Assembly: GCA_022600345.1 (NCBI GenBank)
Contig: JAHZKP010000052.1
Location: 1 to 64,000 of the forward strand
DNA from: Alphaproteobacteria bacterium
GTDB taxonomy: Bacteria; Pseudomonadota; Alphaproteobacteria; Rhizobiales; Hyphomicrobiaceae
Direction: 5' to 3'
DNA: 64,000 bases
Of this stretch, positions 10,539-19,034 are shown one piece after another (the first letter of the stretch is position 1; every line of letters begins with the position of its first letter). The translations under genes were made by a program, and so were the position numbers. Under the pieces are notes generated by a model that saw only the letters and a list, made by a program, of their open reading frames with translations, was not told the origin of the DNA and ran no database searches.

Positions 10539-10982
10539 GTGCTACCGGCCAGAGTGAACATGATCACCTTGGGCGTCGATGACGTCGCAAAATCGCGGGC
10601 GTTCTATGAACGGCTGGGGTTTGTTGCCTCAGGTTTTCCCAGCGAGGAGGTCACGTTTTTTGATATGAACGGCACGATCCTTGGCCTCTACGGACGCGAA
10701 CCCCTTGCCGAGGATGCTGGTGTCGGTGCGGCTGGCGATGGTTTTCGGGCTGTAAGCCTAGCGATCAATCTGGAAACCAAAGCGGCTGTTGATGAAGCGC
10801 TGGCATTCGCTGAGTCCTGTGGCGGGCGAATTATCCAGCCCGCTCGCGAGGTCTTCTGGGGTGGGTATTCTGGCTATTTTGCCGACCCCGACGGGCACCT
10901 ATGGGAAATCGCCTACAATCCAATTACGACATTGAACGAGAACGGGGGCCTGACATTGCCGCCGCCGGTTGGATCTTCATGA
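10539..10982 (+). CDS. VOC (glyoxalase/bleomycin resistance) family protein
   Basis: VNMITLGVDDVAKSRAFYERLGFV...GGYSGYFADPDGHLWEIAYNP; GTG start chosen right after the upstream stop. Confidence 0.83.
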   Translation: MLPARVNMITLGVDDVAKSRAFYERLGFVASGFPSEEVTFFDMNGTILGLYGREPLAEDAGVGAAGDGFRAVSLAINLETKAAVDEALAFAESCGGRIIQPAREVFWGGYSGYFADPDGHLWEIAYNPITTLNENGGLTLPPPVGSS

Positions 10983-11512
10983 ACCACGACACCTATAGCG
11001 ACGATTATATCGCCGGGGTGCTGCGCGAAGCGCGGGTTTTCGCCTTTGTCGGGGCGTCGGCCAACGTCAGCCGGCCCAGCTATTTCGCCATGAAGTACCT
11101 GTTGGCCAAGGGTTACGTGGTTCATCCGATCAATCCGGGACTTGCGGGCAGGAAGATCCTGGGACAGACGGTTTATGGAAAGCTGGAGGATGTGCCAGCT
11201 CCTGTCGACGTCGTTGATGTATTCCGCAACTCGAAGGCGGCGCTTGGTATCGTTGAGGATGCAGTTCGCCTGAAGGATCAGCTCGGTATCAAGGTCGCGT
11301 GGATGCAACTGGGCGTTCGCAACGACGATGCAGCACGTATGGCGGAAGATGCCGGGTTGGACGTGGTCATGAACCGGTGCCCGAAGATCGAATACGCGCG
11401 GTTGTCGGGCGAGATCGGCTGGGCGGGAGTGAATTCGCGGGTGCTTACCAGCCGCAAGCCGATGCTGTCGGGACTTGGCGTGCAGGCTCGGGTTTTGCCT
11501 GGCAACGGCTGA
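10979..11512 (+). CDS. CoA-binding domain protein (YccU-like)
   Basis: MNHDTYSDDYIAGVLREARVFAFVGASANVSRPSYFAMKYLLAKGYVVHPINPGLAGRKILGQTVYGKLEDVPAPVDVVDVFR; ATGA overlap with the VOC stop codon. Confidence 0.85.
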   Translation: MNHDTYSDDYIAGVLREARVFAFVGASANVSRPSYFAMKYLLAKGYVVHPINPGLAGRKILGQTVYGKLEDVPAPVDVVDVFRNSKAALGIVEDAVRLKDQLGIKVAWMQLGVRNDDAARMAEDAGLDVVMNRCPKIEYARLSGEIGWAGVNSRVLTSRKPMLSGLGVQARVLPGNG

Positions 11513-11572
11513 CTGAAGAGCTGGCGGTGTTTTCCTAATCGCGGAATAGCGTGCTGGACGTTTTGATCCGGT

Positions 11573-12121
11573 TCAGCCCTTGCAGCGGCGGCGCTGTTCT
11601 CGGCGCAGGTCGCGTGAGACTTCGGACGCCAGCATCGTTCCACGTGAAACTTGTGCCGGGGTGAGGCTGGTGGCCGTACTGCCGCGAAGCACCTTGGGTG
11701 CTGCGTCAGCTTCCGATTTACCGATCTTCAGTTCGGCGCAGGACAATTCAGACTTCTTCTTCCTGAAGGCGAACAGCCGAACGCCTGATGCGTAGGCAAG
11801 CGCGGTGGGCCGCTGGCGCACCCATGCGCGGGTTGGATCATTGGTCATGTAGCGAAGCGTAGCCTGGCGCTTGGCGATGCAATTTGGCGTATCGTCGACG
11901 CAGCTCAATCCGGCCAAGGGCGACGTGATGGTCGCGGTATTGACGGCGCAGGCTCCCAACAGGATGCAGCCGGTTAGAATTGCAGCTATTTTGGGTGTTG
12001 CAACTGGCATGAATAATCCCGCTGATACGCATCTGGTTGCCCGGTGGATGGCGGCTTGGCCCCAGCGCGAACAAAGCCTGCCGCTGGCTTTATTGAGCAG
12101 CGGGCTTGTTGTTACCTTCAT
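11573..12121 (-). CDS. putative lipoprotein, hypothetical
   Basis: Lipobox-like ILLGACAVN near the N-terminus and compact downstream sequence. No family recognised. Confidence 0.5.
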   Translation of the reverse strand: MKVTTSPLLNKASGRLCSRWGQAAIHRATRCVSAGLFMPVATPKIAAILTGCILLGACAVNTATITSPLAGLSCVDDTPNCIAKRQATLRYMTNDPTRAWVRQRPTALAYASGVRLFAFRKKKSELSCAELKIGKSEADAAPKVLRGSTATSLTPAQVSRGTMLASEVSRDLRREQRRRCKG

Positions 12122-12243
12122 GAGCCCATAGAAGGCAGCGATGGCAGGGTCAAGGCAGGCGCCGGGTGCCGCTTGGTTAGGCCTGTTGAGAAAGACCGGC
12201 GTGGGCGGGTTGCAGGGGCCCCAATTTTGGAGGAAGTAGCCTG

Positions 12244-13218
12244 ATGGTTCATGGGATCAGAATTCACGCTTACGGCGGTCCGGAGGCGCTCAAGTGGGAG
12301 AGCGTCGAGGTTGGTCAGCCAGGGGCAGGTCAGGTTCGCTTGCGGCATTTGGCTGTGGGGCTGAATTACATCGATACCTATCACCGCACCGGTCTTTATC
12401 CAGTGGGGGATTTGCCGGCTGTGATCGGCATGGAAGCGTGTGGCGAGGTCGTCGCGGTCGGCGAGGGTGTCGGCGAATTCAAGGCCGGGGACCGGGTCGC
12501 ATACGCCAATCCGATTGGGTCGTATGCCGAAGAGCGGCTGATTGCGGCTGAGCGGGTGGTGAAGGTTCCCGACGCGATCGAGGCGAAAACTGCCGCTGCC
12601 ATGATGCTGCAGGGCATGACGGTGCGTTATCTTCTCAACGTCACACATAAGGTCGGCCCGCAAACGACGATGTTGTTTCATGCGGCGGCGGGGGGCGTTG
12701 GGTTGATTGCGTGCCAATGGGCCAAGCATCTGGGGGCAAGGATTATCGGAACTGTCGGTTCGGATGAAAAAGCCGCGTTAGCCAAGGCGCACGGGTGTAG
12801 CGAGACGATCAACTACCGAACCGAGGATTTTGCGAAGCGGGTCGGCGAGTTGACGGATGGTCAGGGTGTCGATGTCGTCTACGATTCAATTGGCAAGGAT
12901 ACCTTTCCAGCTTCGCTCGACTGTCTGAAACCCCTTGGTTTGTGGGTCTCGTTTGGCAATGCATCAGGACCCATAGCGCCATTCGATCTGGGTATTCTGG
13001 CCAAGAAAGGATCGCTATTTGCAACAAGGCCGACGCTTTTCACTTATGTCGCCAAACGTGAGGATCTGCTGGCCAGTGCGCACGATCTGTTCGACCTGGT
13101 GGAGCGGGGAATCGTAAAAATTCCGGTCAATCAAACCTATCCCCTGCGGGAAGCAGCGCAAGCGCACCGGGATTTGGAAACCAGGGCAACGACGGGGTCG
13201 ACTGTGCTGATTCCTTGA
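12244..13218 (+). CDS. quinone oxidoreductase (zinc-independent MDR family)
   Basis: MVHGIRIHAYGGPEALKWESVEVGQPGAGQVRLRHLAVGLNYIDTYHRTGLYP...LFHAAAGGVGLIACQWAKHLGARIIGTVGSDEKA. Confidence 0.92.
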   Translation: MVHGIRIHAYGGPEALKWESVEVGQPGAGQVRLRHLAVGLNYIDTYHRTGLYPVGDLPAVIGMEACGEVVAVGEGVGEFKAGDRVAYANPIGSYAEERLIAAERVVKVPDAIEAKTAAAMMLQGMTVRYLLNVTHKVGPQTTMLFHAAAGGVGLIACQWAKHLGARIIGTVGSDEKAALAKAHGCSETINYRTEDFAKRVGELTDGQGVDVVYDSIGKDTFPASLDCLKPLGLWVSFGNASGPIAPFDLGILAKKGSLFATRPTLFTYVAKREDLLASAHDLFDLVERGIVKIPVNQTYPLREAAQAHRDLETRATTGSTVLIP

Positions 13219-13257
13219 GGTGTGGTCTAAGGGGGTGAAGTTTCCAGGGCGGACGGG

Positions 13258-14862
13258 ATGAGCGAAGGACAAGTGGAGACGGCGGTGGCAGGGAGCACCG
13301 GTCGCGGATCGGATGATGTGCGGCGCGGACTGTTGCTGGTTCTTGCTATTGTGACAGGGTATGCGTTCCTGCACGCCGGATTTCGTTTGCTGGCCTCCCA
13401 TGTTCTTGGCGAAGACGACGTCATAGACATCGTCTTATCCCAGGATCTGCGCGCGGGATACGACGCCTTCCCGCGTCAACCTCCGCTTTACAATTGGGTC
13501 TTGTGGGCGGCACAGCAGGTTTTCGGTCCGCGTTTAGAGACCTTTTTAATCATCAAGTATGGGGCGCTGGTTGCTTCGGCGGGTTTTTTATATCTAGCCG
13601 CCTACAGGGTGTTGAAGGATCGCTTGTTTGCGCTGCTGACGGTCGAGTCGTTGGCGCTGATCTACTCGATTGCATGGCGCTTTCATGAGGGGTTCACTCA
13701 TGAAGTCGGGGCAATGGTCGCGGTATTGGCGACGACCTGGCTGTTTTTGCGCGTGTTGCAGGAGGGCCGGGCGCTAGATTTTGTCGGGCTGGGCGTGGCC
13801 ATGGGGCTGGGTTTCCTGACGGAGCCGGCTTATGTGGTATTTCTGGTCACGTTGATCATTGCGGCGATGCTGCAACCGGGCTTGCGGCGGGCTGTCGGTT
13901 CTCCGCCCCTTGTGCTGGCGTTTGTTGCAGCACTGGCGATCGCCTCGCCCTATCTGTTGTGGATGCTCGATGAACCGCGAAGGATGTTGTGGCTGACCCG
14001 GCTATGGTGGGATGGCTGGCAATTCAATGGGAATGGTTTGTTTGATGCCCTCCGGGGGCCGATTGCCTATCTGTCGCCGCTGTTGTTCATTTTGCCGATC
14101 GTCTTTCCCAAATGGTTGCAGACGGCGTGGGTGGATCTGAAAACCTCCCCATTCCAGCAACAGACGGCCAATTATGAATTGCTGGTCCTGCATGCGGGTT
14201 TGCTATCTTTTGCGGCATCGATTCTGGGGGCGTTGATATTTGAGATCAATGGCCTGGCGGTGCACGTATTGATGCCGCTCTACCTGCCGATCGTGATCTG
14301 GCTGTTTGGTGTTGCGCGGCGGGCGGCCAATCAACCGCTTTACATCAAGCGGTTCGGTCGCCTGGCGATTGCCATCGCGCTGGTGGCGTTCTTTGCGCGG
14401 ATGGCCAACCTCTACGTCATGGACCCGGTTTGCCAGAAATGCCGGTGGGGCATTCCGTATGCAACGCTGGCGCAGGAAATCCGCGACCGGGGGTTTGGCG
14501 GTTCGGGGACCATCGTCAGTCTTGAGCATGAGTTGTCGGGCAATTTGAGAGCCCTGTTTCCGAACGCCAAGTTGGTGACGCGCGGGTATCCCAGGTTTAC
14601 CCCCGATGGAGCGGACTGGACCCGGGGGCGGGTGGTGTATGTCTGGGATCGGGACTTGCCCGATAAGAAGGCGCAAAGGTTCCTGAGATTCCTACTGCCC
14701 AAGGGCATTCGCGCGGCCGATGCTGAAAAGCTTGTCGTGCCGTGGCAGCATCTGTGGCGCGAAACTGGCTACCGCAAGAGTGAATGGCGACTGCTGATCG
14801 TCGAGAATGGCCGGGTAAAGCGGGTGATCAATAGCGACCGGTCGCGCCGCTTGGGGCTCTAG
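13258..14862 (+). CDS. glycosyltransferase family 39-like (ArnT/PMT-type) membrane protein
   Basis: DLRAGYDAFPRQPPLYNWVLWAAQQVFGPRLETFLIIKYGALVASAGFLY followed by many TM helices. N-terminal loop resembles the PMT_2 family. Confidence 0.78.
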   Translation: MSEGQVETAVAGSTGRGSDDVRRGLLLVLAIVTGYAFLHAGFRLLASHVLGEDDVIDIVLSQDLRAGYDAFPRQPPLYNWVLWAAQQVFGPRLETFLIIKYGALVASAGFLYLAAYRVLKDRLFALLTVESLALIYSIAWRFHEGFTHEVGAMVAVLATTWLFLRVLQEGRALDFVGLGVAMGLGFLTEPAYVVFLVTLIIAAMLQPGLRRAVGSPPLVLAFVAALAIASPYLLWMLDEPRRMLWLTRLWWDGWQFNGNGLFDALRGPIAYLSPLLFILPIVFPKWLQTAWVDLKTSPFQQQTANYELLVLHAGLLSFAASILGALIFEINGLAVHVLMPLYLPIVIWLFGVARRAANQPLYIKRFGRLAIAIALVAFFARMANLYVMDPVCQKCRWGIPYATLAQEIRDRGFGGSGTIVSLEHELSGNLRALFPNAKLVTRGYPRFTPDGADWTRGRVVYVWDRDLPDKKAQRFLRFLLPKGIRAADAEKLVVPWQHLWRETGYRKSEWRLLIVENGRVKRVINSDRSRRLGL

Positions 14863-15133
14863 CAGGTTGTTGAAAAACTCATGTGGCTCGCGACACCTGT
14901 CACTTTTTCGCATTCGGTCAGAAGCGGCGCGCAGCGCGATATGGTTTATCGTGCCAGTGCCGCGACGCCGCCGAGGCGAAAAAGTGCGGTGTCCCAAGGG
15001 GATGCGGCGAAATTGACTGCCGGACTGCGTTGCGCCGGTTTGCCGTGGGGTCCACCACACCTGCACCGGACGCGTCTTGCCGGCAGCCAATTTCGTCTCG
15101 CATCGCGACCTCACTGAGTTCTTCAACAGCCTG
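14863..15133 (+). mobile_element. MITE-like non-autonomous element, 271 bp
   Basis: 19-bp terminal inverted repeats CAGGTTGTTGAAAAACTCA (14863-14881) and TGAGTTCTTCAACAGCCTG (15115-15133), 17/19 matching, flanked by CTAG (14859-14862 and 15134-15137). No convincing ORF; nested internal inverted repeats. Confidence 0.75.
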
Positions 15134-15303
15134 CTAGTTCGCTCGCGGTGCTGATTCGGCGCAATAGCGCCGGGCACCTACGCGGGTGCGGCGCTTGCGC
15201 CGGGCCGCAGTCGCGGCCTTGATATAGTGTTTCGGCAAGTGTGTAGCCGTATCAATTCACTCACTGGCCAAGCGGGCCTTCGGCTCGGGTTTGAGCGGCG
15301 CGA

Positions 15304-15600
15304 CTAGTCGAAGTCGGAAAAGGCTGAGGGATCTGGTTTGCGACCGGTGACGCGCTCCAGGGCAATTGCGGTGAGCACCTTGCCGGCGAGTGTCGGGCGG
15401 CCGAGCATCTGCATGTCTGCCGATGGCTCATGTGCTGAGGCGGTCGCCACAGCTTGCAGGCTGCCGGTATTGAAGCCGGGTGCGACGAGTAGCGGTGATT
15501 GAGCGCAAGCCGTCAATGAAACACACAGCGTCACAATCGTTGCGAGGCGAACTAACATGATGCTCCCCGTAGTCATGAGCTTGAAGCTCATTTGCCACAT
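15304..15600 (-). CDS. small putative lipoprotein
   Basis: MLVRLATIVTLCVSLTACAQSPLLVAPGFNTGSLQ: lipobox SLTAC. Exact start uncertain. Confidence 0.5.
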   Translation of the reverse strand: MWQMSFKLMTTGSIMLVRLATIVTLCVSLTACAQSPLLVAPGFNTGSLQAVATASAHEPSADMQMLGRPTLAGKVLTAIALERVTGRKPDPSAFSDFD

Positions 15601-15772
15601 TCTTTGTCTTGCAGTCTCCCCTGCGGGCAAAGTAGCGCCTCGCAGCCGTCAAACAAGAGGTTAAAAGGTGGCATATGAACTCATTCTGAATGGTGCTCAG
15701 GGGGGGTGGTTTTGAGGCTGAAATCTGTGTTGATACAGTGCTGGTCAAAATAATGATGCTGCATCAATGACT

Positions 15773-16387
15773 TCAACAGTCGCCAAATAATGAAGACAGG
15801 CAGCGCCAGGTTTTTTCGGCTGCCGTGCCTATGGTCTTTCCGGTTTTTTTAAGGACATCACCGGTCGATTTTGCCGCAGTTTCTGCCGCATCGACGACAG
15901 TTTCGCCGGCTGTTTCGAGGCCTTCTTTGGACGCCTTGGCGGTTTGTTTGGCCAATTCCTCGACGGTTTTGGGAGGGCCTTTGGGCTTGGGGTCAACGCC
16001 GGGTGGATTTTGGGCGGTGTCGGTATCGGGATGAGCGGGCTCGGTTCCTGGTTGCGGAGTCGTTGCGGTGTAGGCAGGCGGCGGTGATTGGGGCCAGGCG
16101 AAATCGGGTGCGGGATAGATTTCAGCAACGGAGCCGGCGCAGTCGGCGTTGGTTATATTGCGGTCGACGCTGCAAGTGCGATGGCCGTGGCGCTTGGCCA
16201 GTTCGGTCATGCAGACCAGGTGGATCGAGGCGGCAGGCGGCACCTGGGCGTCATCGATGACGCAGCGGTAAAGGGCATAGGGTCCATCGCAGCGCACGCA
16301 GGCTTCTCTGGCGTGGACGCTGCCGGCGGCCAGTGCGAACTGGGCGACCAGTCCGGTCGTGGTGAGGATGATAGCAGTCGGTCTCAT
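15773..16387 (-). CDS. secreted hypothetical protein with helical Ala/Lys/Thr-rich C-terminus
   Basis: MRPTAIILTTTGLVAQFALAAGSVHA signal-like start; TAKASKEGLETAGETVVDAAETAAKSTGDVLKKTGKTIGTAAEKTW tail. Confidence 0.55.
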   Translation of the reverse strand: MRPTAIILTTTGLVAQFALAAGSVHAREACVRCDGPYALYRCVIDDAQVPPAASIHLVCMTELAKRHGHRTCSVDRNITNADCAGSVAEIYPAPDFAWPQSPPPAYTATTPQPGTEPAHPDTDTAQNPPGVDPKPKGPPKTVEELAKQTAKASKEGLETAGETVVDAAETAAKSTGDVLKKTGKTIGTAAEKTWRCLSSLFGDC

Positions 16388-16589
16388 GATGCCGGGTCCG
16401 CAGGCGTGTTGGCAAAAATTGGCGAATTTCGATCCAGTTTGTAGCACTAATTTAATGGTCTCAGTAGAGTATCGAAGCCAGCCAAGCGGTGGTGCCGCCG
16501 AAAATCGGGGAACCTTCGGTTTTGCTTTTCCCTGAACGGTTCGCCACCGCTTGCAATCGCGCTCATCGGCTACTAGAAGAGCGGATTAC

Positions 16590-16682
16590 GGAGACGTGGC
16601 CGAGTGGCTGAAGGCAACGGTTTGCTAAATCGTCATACGCTGTCAAGGCGTATCGAGGGTTCGAATCCCTCCGTCTCCGCCA
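16590..16682 (+). tRNA. tRNA-Ser(GCT)
   Basis: GGAGACG...CGTCTCC acceptor pairing, G discriminator plus encoded CCA, GTTCGAATC T-loop, long variable arm, anticodon GCT in TTTGCTAAA. Confidence 0.95.
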
Positions 16683-16740
16683 TCTTTTATGTCTTCACGC
16701 GCTGGTCGCGCTCCAGACGGGGCGGCGAGATGTCTGTGCT

Positions 16741-16860
16741 CAACATCGGGCAGGCCCATATTGAAGGGTTTTTGAGTGCACAACATTCGGCGAGCCGATG
16801 TTGAAGTGTTTTTGTTGCTCAACATTCGGCAAGCCGATGTTGAAGTGCGGCCGACCATCG
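16741..16860 (+). repeat. three tandem ~39-40-bp hairpin-forming repeats
   Basis: Copies begin at 16741 (CAACATCGGGCAGGCCCATATTGAAGG), 16781 (CAACATTCGGCGAGCCGATGTTGAAGTG) and 16820 (CAACATTCGGCAAGCCGATGTTGAAGTG). Each is an imperfect palindrome. Confidence 0.8.
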
Positions 16861-17302
16861 AGAAATCCCTTATTGAAGTGTCGCCAGGTTGCCCTGTCCA
16901 CCAATGCATCGCGATAGCTGGTGGCAATCTCACAACATCGCCGGCATTCAGTCTGGCCGCGCTGCCCCCCTCGTTGTGACAGGGTGCGTGGCGCCGCTCC
17001 CAGGCGGTGATGCCCGTAATTTCTCTGAGCAAGGCGGGCCAGGGGCGGGGATTGACTCAAAAGCCCGTGGATTGCAGAACGAGCGGCAATATTAACGCTT
17101 TGTTAGAATGCGGCGATGCGGCGCGTGATGGCTGGCGGTGGGAAGGTTTGCGCTGTTTCGTGCTCGGGGGCATCGGATAACAGGGGAATGATGCGAATTC
17201 GAGCTGGAAATACGCACCGATCGGGCAAGGGCTCAGCAAAGGCCGGTATTGCGGAGCGAATGCGGAATTCCGGAGCATTCACAAAGGGGTTGGTGATTTC
17301 AA

Positions 17303-18082
17303 ATGCGCTTAATTGAACTACGGCCACCGGCTGATTTCCGAAGGGCGATTATTGCCTGCATGCCCAAGAGTGGCTCGACTTATTTGTGGCATACGTTGGG
17401 TGGTCTGCCGGGTATGCGCAAGGAGCGCTTGGTGCCGGGGTTTCGCAGGCGCGAACAGGAAATCTGCGTTGAGCGCCTGAAGAATGCTGAGGCAGTGACA
17501 TCGAAGGCCTACACAAAGTGGCGCCTGGGTATGGCCCGCGATGAGCCCAAGCCGGCGGGCTATGTGGCGCAAATGCATCTTCGCTACAGCGAGCCGTCGG
17601 GCAACCTGATGAAAGAGTACGACATTCGGCCGATCGTGTTGGTGCGCAACATCTTCGACATTGTCGTCAGCGTTCGCGATCACTACCGCAACCAGGCGGT
17701 CTTTATGTCGATGGCCTACGTGAACGACGATATGAAGGAGTGGCCCGATGAGCGGTTGCATGACTTCATCGCCGAGATGGTGGTTCCCTGGTACATCAAT
17801 TTCTTCATGTGCTGGCAGGAATGCGACGAAAAACTGCTTATCAGTTATGAGCAGGTGATGGCGGACAAGCAGGCAGCCGTCAGAAAGATCGTTGATTATA
17901 TGGATTTGGAGATTCCCGAAGGTGGGATCGAAAAGGCGTTCGAGACCTCGGGCAAGGCGAACACGCGGAAAAATGCCGGGGTCAGCGGTCGCGGGTCGGA
18001 GCTGTCTGATGAAGTGGTTGAAAAAATCCGCTACAAGGCCTCGCTATATCCCGATACGGACTTCTCCCTGATCGGCCTTTAG
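17303..18082 (+). CDS. sulfotransferase domain protein
   Basis: AIIACMPKSGSTYLWHTLGGLPG (5'-PSB loop) and IRPIVLVRNIFDIVVSVRDHY (3'-PB-like). Confidence 0.82.
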   Translation: MRLIELRPPADFRRAIIACMPKSGSTYLWHTLGGLPGMRKERLVPGFRRREQEICVERLKNAEAVTSKAYTKWRLGMARDEPKPAGYVAQMHLRYSEPSGNLMKEYDIRPIVLVRNIFDIVVSVRDHYRNQAVFMSMAYVNDDMKEWPDERLHDFIAEMVVPWYINFFMCWQECDEKLLISYEQVMADKQAAVRKIVDYMDLEIPEGGIEKAFETSGKANTRKNAGVSGRGSELSDEVVEKIRYKASLYPDTDFSLIGL

Positions 18083-18260
18083 GGCTTAAGAATGGGTGGT
18101 GGGGCCGGCAGTCAGCGGCTAGAGCCAATGTCGGGCGGGCGAGACGAGGATTAGGTTGGCTGTGTCGGGTCGGTTCGGGCAGTCGGTCGACGCGGCAATC
18201 GGATTAACTGGGTTGCCGATCGCGAGGAAACGCATCCGTGACGAAAAGGGGTAGCTTTTT

Positions 18261-19034
18261 ATGAAGGCCGTTTTGCTTGCCGGTGGTCTGGGGACGAGGA
18301 TCAGCGAAGAATCGCACACCAAGCCGAAGCCGATGATCGAGGTCGGCGGGCGGCCGATCCTGTGGCACATCATGAAGATCTATTCCCATTACGGGATCAA
18401 TGATTTCATCGTCTGCCTGGGCTACAAGGGTTATGTGATCAAGGAATACTTCGCCAACTACTTCCTGCATATGTCGGATGTCACCTTCAACATGGGCAGC
18501 AACGAGTTGAAGGTTCACAACCAGCGGGCCGAGCCCTGGACTGTGACCCTGGTCGATACCGGCGAAAACACGATGACCGGCGGCCGGCTGAAGAATGTTG
18601 CTTCTTACCTCGATGACGAAGACTTCTGCTTCACTTATGGCGACGGTGTTGCCGATATCGATATCAAGGCGCTGATCGACCGGCATAAATCGGGCGGCAA
18701 GCTGGCGACTGTAACGGCGGTGCAACCGCCAGGACGTTACGGCGCGTTGAAGATCGAGGATGACGGCGTGGTCTCGGGCTTCACTGAAAAGCCGCGCGGC
18801 GATGGTGGCCTGATCAATGGCGGGTTTTTCGTGCTGTCGCCGAAGGTTGTGGATTATATCCCAGATGAATCGACACCCTGGGAGCAGGAGCCTTTGACCC
18901 GGCTGTCCAAAGAAGGGCAACTACAGGCCTATCACCACGAGGGTTTCTGGCAGCCGATGGATACGCTGCGTGACAAGAACTACCTCGAAGAACTCATTGA
19001 ATCCGGACAGGCACCTTGGAAAGTATGGGACTAG
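18261..19034 (+). CDS. rfbF: glucose-1-phosphate cytidylyltransferase
   Basis: MKAVLLAGGLGTRISEESHTKPKPMIEVGGRPILWHIMKIYSHYGINDFIVCLGYKGYVIKEYF, typical RfbF/DdhA. Confidence 0.95.
   Translation: MKAVLLAGGLGTRISEESHTKPKPMIEVGGRPILWHIMKIYSHYGINDFIVCLGYKGYVIKEYFANYFLHMSDVTFNMGSNELKVHNQRAEPWTVTLVDTGENTMTGGRLKNVASYLDDEDFCFTYGDGVADIDIKALIDRHKSGGKLATVTAVQPPGRYGALKIEDDGVVSGFTEKPRGDGGLINGGFFVLSPKVVDYIPDESTPWEQEPLTRLSKEGQLQAYHHEGFWQPMDTLRDKNYLEELIESGQAPWKVWD

Noticed and set aside
16741-16860. Possible mini CRISPR array
   Set aside because: Repeats are themselves palindromic, nearly contiguous and lack unique spacers of constant length; no cas genes nearby.
16643-17032. 129-aa minus-strand ORF ending GGIRTLDTP
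   Set aside because: Its 3' end reads through the tRNA-Ser and the rest through hairpin repeats; GIRTLDTP-type endings are a familiar false-ORF artefact over tRNAs.
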